Assembly: GCA_025345505.1 (NCBI GenBank)
Contig: JANVCC010000121.1
Span: 694,111 to 758,110 of the forward strand
Reading direction: 5' to 3'
Source: Todiramphus chloris collaris
Lineage: Eukaryota > Chordata > Aves > Coraciiformes > Alcedinidae
DNA: 64,000 bases
A model generated the notes under the pieces. It was not told the origin of the DNA and made no database searches. It was given only the letters and a program-made list of their open reading frames with translations. The position numbers and the translations under genes were made by a program. Shown piece after piece: positions 57,421 through 64,000 of this stretch (within the stretch, counting starts at the first letter, position 1; each line of letters opens with the position of its first letter).

Positions 57421-60159
57421 TCGGAGGAGGGACCCTGCCCGGCTGCAGCTGGGGATGTGCTGCAGCCCACGTCCCATCCGTCCCGCAAGGTTATCAGCTG
57501 CAGGTGACTTCCTGGGTGTCTTCACTAAATGATGTGGAGATGTTGTTCTGGAAACTTTAAGTGTGACGAAGACTTGTTTTTCCCTATGCAGGAAGAGAAG
57601 CACGGTGGTCCTCGATGCGGCAGCTCTGCGTTCGTCCCAGGGCAGCTCCCGGCACCACGTCAGCGTCTCTGGAATCGCCAGCACCCAGGAGGCCTTCCAG
57701 CATGTTCCCTGGAACACACCCTGCTGTTACTGAAACTCCCCTGTTGTTTTGAGAATTTTCATAGAAGCGTGGCACAACATTTCTGCCTCCCCAGGGGAGC
57801 CAAGGAGGGGACGAACCCCTGCAACCGTCAGATAATGACTGTTCTTGGAACGAATATTTGTGCCCTTGAGCTTTAGAGCCGAGTTCCCTGCAGCGCTGGA
57901 GGAAACTCCATCAGCCAGTCTATTCCTTAACCGCTTCAACCCTGCCTGGCAAAGGTTGTCCTGGTACCGCGTATTCCCAGGACAAGAACCCCACGCACAA
58001 CGTGGTCTTGAAAACCAGAGCACGCGAGAGAAGCAAACAGTGTTTTACAGAATCACCACATCCTTTCAAAGCATCAGCTAAACCCGTGGGGTCACCGATG
58101 GCTTCGAGAGGCGCAGAACAAGTGCTGGGGTGTAGAAAGGGCAGGGAGCCTTCGGGGGACAGTGCTCTTCACAGCTCCGCGGCAAAGGGACGCAACCTTG
58201 GCCCCACGGATGGGTTGTCCCTCGATGGCTTCTGGGCGAGCGGCAGATGGGGGTAGGGGCATCACACGTGCCTTCCATACAGACGTGTGTTTAACGTGCT
58301 CGTGTTGGGGGGTGCACAGAGGAGAGGCTCTGCTCAGGTCCAGGGGCTTGTTTTAACAATATTTGTAGCCGATATGTATGTTTCCATACATCCGAATGTT
58401 GGTATCACTGGTTTCCCCTGATGATCTTTCAGCCTTTTGCTTTTGATAACAAAACGTCGAGCAATCCACGAGGAGTTATTTGAGTGATTTTGCTAGGACC
58501 ATCCTGTGCTTTCTGTGGTGAGGTATAAATGAGGATTTATATATACCGTCAGCAATGTATAATCCTCCTTCCCTAACCTGTCTGGCGACTCCTATCAGAG
58601 CGTGCTGCGAGGAGGGAGAAGTGTGTGGAGTCAGCAGTAACTGTGAACGTGCAATATGTAAAAATAAATCAATAAAAAGGACAGGGAAGAGGTTTCAAAC
58701 TTGATGAAGTGGCTCCAGGAGAATAGCTCACAACAAGGGGGAACCCCCCCTCTGCCTTCCCCATGCTCGCTGTGGATGGAGGAAATCGTGATGTGATGTG
58801 AGGCTGTAGCAGCCCAGTGCCTGGGATATTTTGCTGGTGGGGAGTCCAGTTGCTGTGGAAAGACTTGCCTCTGGGCAGGGGTGCTCCCTTAGCCTGCAAA
58901 CCTGGCTCCCCTCTGCAGTGCTCTCCGGCCAGAGCCGAGCCCCAGGGGGCTGTTGGAGGATGCCCTGAGCTGGACCCGTTCCAGGGGGATCAGACCATCC
59001 CTCACCCCGGCGCAGAGCCCGGTGGGCAGCAGCCCCCGGCACCCACCCCCTGCTGCCGTGTCCCTTTGCCTGTCACGGAGCATCCCTGGGTGCCGCTGGG
59101 TGCCGCTGGGCGCGGCGGGCCCGTCGGTGCCGCAGTAGGTATGTTGCTGTTGCGCGCACCGGCAGATTGTCCACCAGATGGTACAGCCTACTCTTTGAGA
59201 AATATTTGAAAGGGCAACAAAATACAGCAGAAGCCATTTGACAGTCCACATGGTTCGTGCAAAATTAGCCAAGATGCCTCTGCTGGAAGCACAGCCAGTG
59301 CTGAGCAAAGCTGGGGCCGTGGCCCAGGGGAGGCACCTGAACCTTGGGAGGTTGGGTACAAGCGCTGCTGCGTGGGCTCCTCTCCACCCCTGCTCCTTCC
59401 TCCCAGCTTTGCTCTCCTGCAGGCGCTTGGGATGCCCGGAACTGAAAGCACTGCTGAGACTTGCTCCCGACTTGCACCGATGGCATCTGGACCCTGCGAG
59501 CCTTCTGGGGACCGCAAAATCCCCCCGGAACATTGCTCCAGTCCCTGCCAAGGTTGGCGGAGCTGGAAGAGGGGCTCCTGCCCTGGGCTCTGCTCCCGCA
59601 CGGCCTCCAAAAGCAACCTACTCAGCACGCCCTTCGTGGAACAGGAGCCTTTCATTTCTCAACCCCCCTGCGTTTCCTCGCCGTCCCCGGCCCCCCACGC
59701 TGAGCCTGGAGCTCTGGAACCTGGCGCTCGGCATATGGCACAGCCCTGGGAAGGTTGCCGGGGTGGGAGACTGGGATTTCTGTCCTCGCTGGGGCCTGAC
59801 TAGCTGGTGGGATCAGACACTGCCTGTCCCCGTGTCTGCAGCAAAAGGGGGTGCCGGGCTGGGGGAACGTGAGGCCACCCGAGGTGGTGAGGATGAGGAG
59901 CCTGGGGCAGAGCGGGAGCCTGCGAAGATCCCCAGCAAAGCGCTGAGCCTGGGGCAGGGGGTGCAGGGAGAAGCACAGGGGTGCCAGCGATCCCCAGCTC
60001 TGCTGATGGATTCCCCAGACTCTAGAAGAGGTTTTATTACAGACAACATATGACAGTAACAAAAATACGTATTTTCCAGCTTCACCTGAAATTCTTCCAT
60101 TTTTAGCTCCTGGGTGGGAAGAGGTGGGGAAAGAGTATGAGGATGGAATTACATGTCTT
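57421..60159. other. intergenic, no recognised gene
   Basis: AT-rich at 58360-58700 and 59140-59280. GC-rich at 58880-59130 and 59400-60020, with frames up to 271 codons of low-information composition. Confidence 0.6.
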
Positions 60160-60372
60160 TAAATTTCTTCCCCTACAGGGCTGTCCAGGGCTGTGCCAGG
60201 CTGCCCAGGGCAGGGGTGGAGTCCCCGTGACCCCTGGAGGGGTTTCCAAGCCGTGGAGCTGTGGTGCTGAGGGACAGGGGTCAGTGGTGCCCTGGCAGTG
60301 CTGGGGGAACGGTTGGACTCAGTGATCTGAAAGGGCTCTTCCCACCAAACCCATTCTCTGATTCCGTGATCT
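60160..60372 (+). repeat. CR1 LINE 3' end
   Basis: AAATTTCTTCCCCTACAGGG, CTGTGCCAGGCTGCCCAGGG, CCCTGGAGGGGTTTCCAAGC and TCTGATTCCGTGAT appear in CR1 order. Confidence 0.9.
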
Positions 60373-60379
60373 CGCCCAA

Positions 60380-60930
60380 GGAAACAGGAGCCACTGCATT
60401 GCCACTGATCTAGGCAATTAAAGCACAGCCTCTGCTGCTCAAAAGCTGACATCTTCAGGTGGCTCCTGGCAAAAATTAATACCGCTGCTAACTGTGCCAC
60501 CTAGTCATGCTGTAAAGCAAATTAATTACTGCCACACAACTAATAATAACAGTTTGGGCAGAATAGGAGCAATATTATGGTTTACCATCAGAGACTGTGC
60601 TGAGACTTTTGCCTCTCTGCTGCCCATGAGTGCAACCCGGCAATTGCTGACTGTAACATTTCTATTGTATAGTTTATGCTAAATATGCATATCTTAATTG
60701 CATTAGTCAAAATAATTAGCTAATATATTTTTGCATAATGACGAGGTAAGCAAATATCACCATAGCTCAGTGCTTCTTGCATGAGTAAATTTGGAAAATT
60801 AATAGACTCCCAATTTCCTAATTATCTGTCTTTTATTCCAAACTCAAACAATGAAATGCAATTGCACACTCCTGGGCATCTTGTAATTTAGTTTGCACCT
60901 TGAAAATTTTAAAGCACCTGTTTTTCTTTT
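60380..60930. promoter_or_regulatory. AT-rich block, candidate conserved noncoding element
   Basis: The longest AT-rich complex block. It has GCAAATTAATTACTGCC, ATGCATAT at 60685-60692, TAATTGCAT at 60695-60703, AATAATTAGCTAATATA from 60711, and CTAATTATCTG. POU and homeodomain-like sites are packed within 60 bases. Repeat-free and directly after a CR1. Confidence 0.42.
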
Positions 60931-61262
60931 TCCTTTTTTTTCCCTGTCTTTTGAAAAGGAAATGTAAACCATCCTTCCTCCCCTTCGCTGTCTTGGGGAG
61001 TGAGGCTGCTGCTCTCTGAAGTTTGTGAGCTTCCCAATTTCCAGACAGAGCTGAGGGTAGGAATTTTAGAGTAAAAGCATCTTAGACTTAAAAATACATA
61101 TTGAATGGGAAAAGTATTAAAAGTTAATTCTTTAGATGGGGGAAATGGGCAGTAATATCTATTAGGCATCTAACACCTCAGGAGGTGGATTGTTTCCAGA
61201 CGTGCTAGTCTGGGGAGTTCCTACGTCACTATAAAAAAACCCAACAAGTCCTGAGATGAACC

Positions 61263-61390
61263 ATAGCATCACAGAATCCCAGACTGGTTTGGGTGGGAAG
61301 GGACCCCCCTGCAGGGAGCAGGGCCATCTGCAGCTAGAGCAGGGTGCTCAGAGCCCTGGCCAGCCCAACCTGGAATGGTGATGCAGGACT
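61263..61390 (-). repeat. CR1 LINE 3' end, antisense
   Basis: ATAGCATCACAGAATCCCAG, GGTTTGGGTGGGAAGGGACC and CAGGGTGCTCAGAGCCC are the reverse complement of the CR1 end seen at 27919-28200. Confidence 0.9.
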
Positions 61391-62825
61391 CAGCTGCTCT
61401 TCTCCTTTTCCCTGGTACAAAGACAGTGGCTGAGATGAAGCTGCAGAGCCACAGCAGCGCAGGAGCAGCACCGGGCTGCGGGACGTGGCTGCCCTTGGCA
61501 CAGACCTGGTGCAGCTGCACCCACCACCCGCCCGCATCCCCTCCAAGCCCCCAGTGCTGCCGATGGCAGCCAGACTGAGCTGGGAGGGAGGATGGGCTGG
61601 GAGACAGGTTCTGTCTTGCTCCTGTCCTACGGGAAGGTGCCTGGGCACTGTGTCTGGCCAAAGCAGCTGGAAGGTCCCATCCTGGCGCTGAAGAGTTCCC
61701 AGAAAAGCAATTAACACCTCGTGCTAACAAGCCGGGTTTCCGAGAGGTAGCACTGGGGCTTAGGGGAAAGCAATTCAAATCATCTCAGCCGATGCCACTT
61801 GTCTTCAGCAGACCCTCCTCTCCCGGTGCCCGTGTCGATGTAACGGCGCTGCGCTTTCCCGTGCCAGCCGAAGCTGGAGCGGTTCCTGCGCGGAGCCCCG
61901 CGGCCCGGCAGAGCACGGCTCGGCTTCCCAGCCCCACCGCTCCAGCTGCGAGCCGCTCGGAAACCCACACCGACTTCTAGATTAGCATGCAAATTGCAGC
62001 ATTACGGACGGGGTCTGCGTGGAAAGCTTGGAAATTAATAAGCGCGGATCGTTACCCGAAAAAGCCTGCTGGAACGGCTCAGCGTTCCCTCTCTTTAACC
62101 TGTAGACGGCACGTAAGTGGAGAACTGGGAGCATCTCCGAGTACAAATGAAGAGCACACATCTGCAAACCTGATTTTCCTGGAAGTTTTTCATGGCTTGG
62201 CCTGGAAGCCACGGGCTGCAGGCACAAAGCAGGCGAGCTCAGCTCTCAGCAGGGCCTCCTCCGCAGCCGCAGGAGCTGTGCGCGGTCAAAAGGCAGGTTG
62301 TTCCTTCCCTCCCCAGCAAAAACCAGGATGTTTTTGTCCACATTTTATTGGCAACCAGGTTTTTTTTTCCACTGAACCATTCACTCCTGGCCAAGGTCCC
62401 CGGCACGGGCTCGTGCACCCCTCCACCCCGCAGCACGCTGAGCTGGGGCATGTTTGGTTGTGGAAGACAAGATTGTGCTCGTGGTCATCTACGGGGTGGC
62501 ATTTGTGACCATTCTACATCCTGGTTGCAACCTGCTCGGGGTTGGAAACCCAGGCGGGAAGGGAAAGGGGAAAGGACGGAGGGGCTGAGGAGGTGCTGCC
62601 CACCACGTTGCTGACAGGCAGCTGCTGGTCCTGGCCAGGCTCGCGCGATGGCAAAGACCATCTGCAGGCGTTCCTGATGTGGACCAGGATAAGGTGCCAG
62701 AATGTCTGTGGCTGTCACAGGGATGTTTTTGGGGAATGACCTTTTTGGGCCATTTTTATGTCCTTTTGTGCAGCGCTCTGCAATGGCAGGGCTTGGGAAG
62801 GAAAGGAAACCTGGGGAAAAGCTTG

Positions 62826-63010
62826 TTTGGTGTGAGGGTTTGGAGCCTGTGCCAGGCTGCCCAGAGAGGCTGTGGAGTCTCCTTCTCTGCAGAGATTCCC
62901 ACCCCGGCTGGACCCTGCGCTGCTGGGCCCCTGCTCTGGGTGCCCCTGCTGGATGGAGCAGGGGGTGGCACCAGAGCATCTCCAGAGGGCCCTGCCAAGC
63001 CCCACCGTGC
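62826..63010 (+). repeat. CR1 LINE UTR fragment
   Basis: GAGCCTGTGCCAGGCTGCCC, AGAGAGGCTGTGGAGTCTCC and TCTGCAGAGATTCCC match the CR1 segment just before its tail. The tail itself is not clear. Confidence 0.8.
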
Positions 63011-64000
63011 TGGGCAAATCCAGGCAGTCTGAGCAACGTTTCTGGAAAGGTGCTGCTGGGCTCCGGAGTAGGGATCCCGTAGGCTTCTGGGGGTTGCTGG
63101 TGGCCCCTGGGCAGGGCACCCCGCAAACGGCGTTTCCAGGGCTGCCTTAGGGGCCGGGGCCGTTCTCCCCAGTTCTGCGAGCGCTGTAACTCCTCGCTGC
63201 GCACGCAGAGGCAGCGATCACGGCGGGTTTAACCTGTGTTTAGTATATCACTGTCAGTAACTGTCTCGTGAAACTTCTGCAATATAAATGAACCAGCTGG
63301 TATTGGGAAAAGTGTGAAGATCTTTTTTTTTCTCCTTGGGGTGGGGGGAGGGAAGGGGAGTGGGTGTGTTGCGAGGTTTGTCACATAAAGCTGAGAGATT
63401 TGGGGGTTGTGAATACGGTTTCGGGATAGTCCGGGCTATTATTATTATTTTGTTTGCTCTGCCGTGTTTCAGGGACAGAGGAAACAAGTTATGACACCCT
63501 CTGCGTGAACTTGTCCGTGCATCTTTGCAATGTCGCTCTCGGTCCATTTCCTATCCCGGAAAGATGCACGCGCTGTCTACAGCAGGTCACTGGTGCTCCT
63601 TGCTGTTGGGCAGCTCCGTGGAGATGCTCCTGCCATCGTCTCCTTCCTTCGCCTGGACCGCTCGGAAGCTGCTCCCGAGGGAGCGTCCGCTGGGGGAGAT
63701 CGGATGTGACATTTGCAGACTTTTGTTTGCAATCTCAGCCAGATTGGAAGTAATCAGAAGTCATTTCCATCTGACGCTCGTCCTCCAGCCTGCCGGGAGT
63801 GAGCCGGGGGTCGCGCAGGAGCTCCTGCTCGCTAGCGCGTCGAGCTGCGCGCTCTGCCCCTCGGCCCGGGAGGGAGGAGGAGAAGAAGCAAATGCCACCC
63901 TGCATCTCGACCTGGCCCTTCCCGGGGCAGCGCTGACGTAGGGCATCCTCTGGCAGTGGGGCTGGAGGGGTCAGAGCCGGGCTGGCTTTGTTCTGGAAGC

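Larger units (their letters stand above)
60931..64000. other. intergenic, no recognised gene
   Basis: Two CR1 pieces (61263, 62826). GC-rich, CpG-bearing patches lie at 61790-61960 and 63580-63930. Bases 63240-63440 are AT/T-rich. Frames up to 239 codons overlap the CR1 and have no domain. Confidence 0.6.

Noticed and set aside
59238-60053. 271-codon frame on the + strand
   Set aside because: GC-rich spacer, low-information sequence, no domain, and a competing 220-codon frame on the other strand.
62485-63204. 239-codon minus-strand frame
   Set aside because: Runs antisense through a CR1 fragment, so it is repeat-derived.
1-64000. Endogenous retrovirus, viral genes, CRISPR array, tRNA or rRNA, bacterial operons
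   Set aside because: No paired LTRs, no gag/pol motifs, no spaced direct repeats of CRISPR type and no tRNA cloverleaf were recognised; the DNA is vertebrate.

Overview
The window is vertebrate nuclear DNA, most probably from a bird. Two things point to this: its one clear gene, TXNL1, has 1:1 correspondence with vertebrate TXNL1 exons, and the interspersed repeats are almost all 3' ends of CR1 LINEs, the dominant avian/reptilian retrotransposon, with the typical tail (...TTCCAACC...ATTCTATGAT). In birds the human 18q21 block that holds TXNL1 is thought to lie on chromosome Z; that placement is general knowledge and is not shown by the sequence.

Bases 978-14844 (+) hold seven coding exons of TXNL1, which encodes a thioredoxin-like redox protein with a CGPC active site and a C-terminal PITH domain. 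All seven are flanked by AG/GT splice sites and keep frame. The first exon (about 33 codons) is upstream of the window, so bases 1-977 are intron 1. Two polyadenylation signals follow the stop codon. Introns 6 and 7 contain coding-like sequence on the opposite strand: a block with frame changes at about 7252-7818, and a stop-free run of about 245 codons at 12071-12805. I could not identify a family for either.

From about 15.1 kb to 64 kb I find no recognisable protein-coding gene. This fits the gene-poor interval that lies beyond the 3' end of TXNL1 (towards TCF4) in mammals. The interval is a mosaic. GC-rich spacers carry about a dozen CR1 pieces, three minisatellites (21, 24 and 15 bp units) and two pentanucleotide arrays; one array is interrupted by a 10-N assembly gap. 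Alternating with these are AT-rich, homeodomain/POU/SOX-motif-rich blocks of 200-500 bp that look like conserved noncoding regulatory elements. A sharp CpG island at about 18.06-18.43 kb, followed by splice-like sites and two AATAAA signals, is the best candidate for an unannotated promoter and transcript.

No prokaryotic features, tRNA, rRNA, CRISPR array, LTR provirus or viral gene was recognised. Family assignments come from recall and reading. Conservation, expression and database similarity could not be tested.
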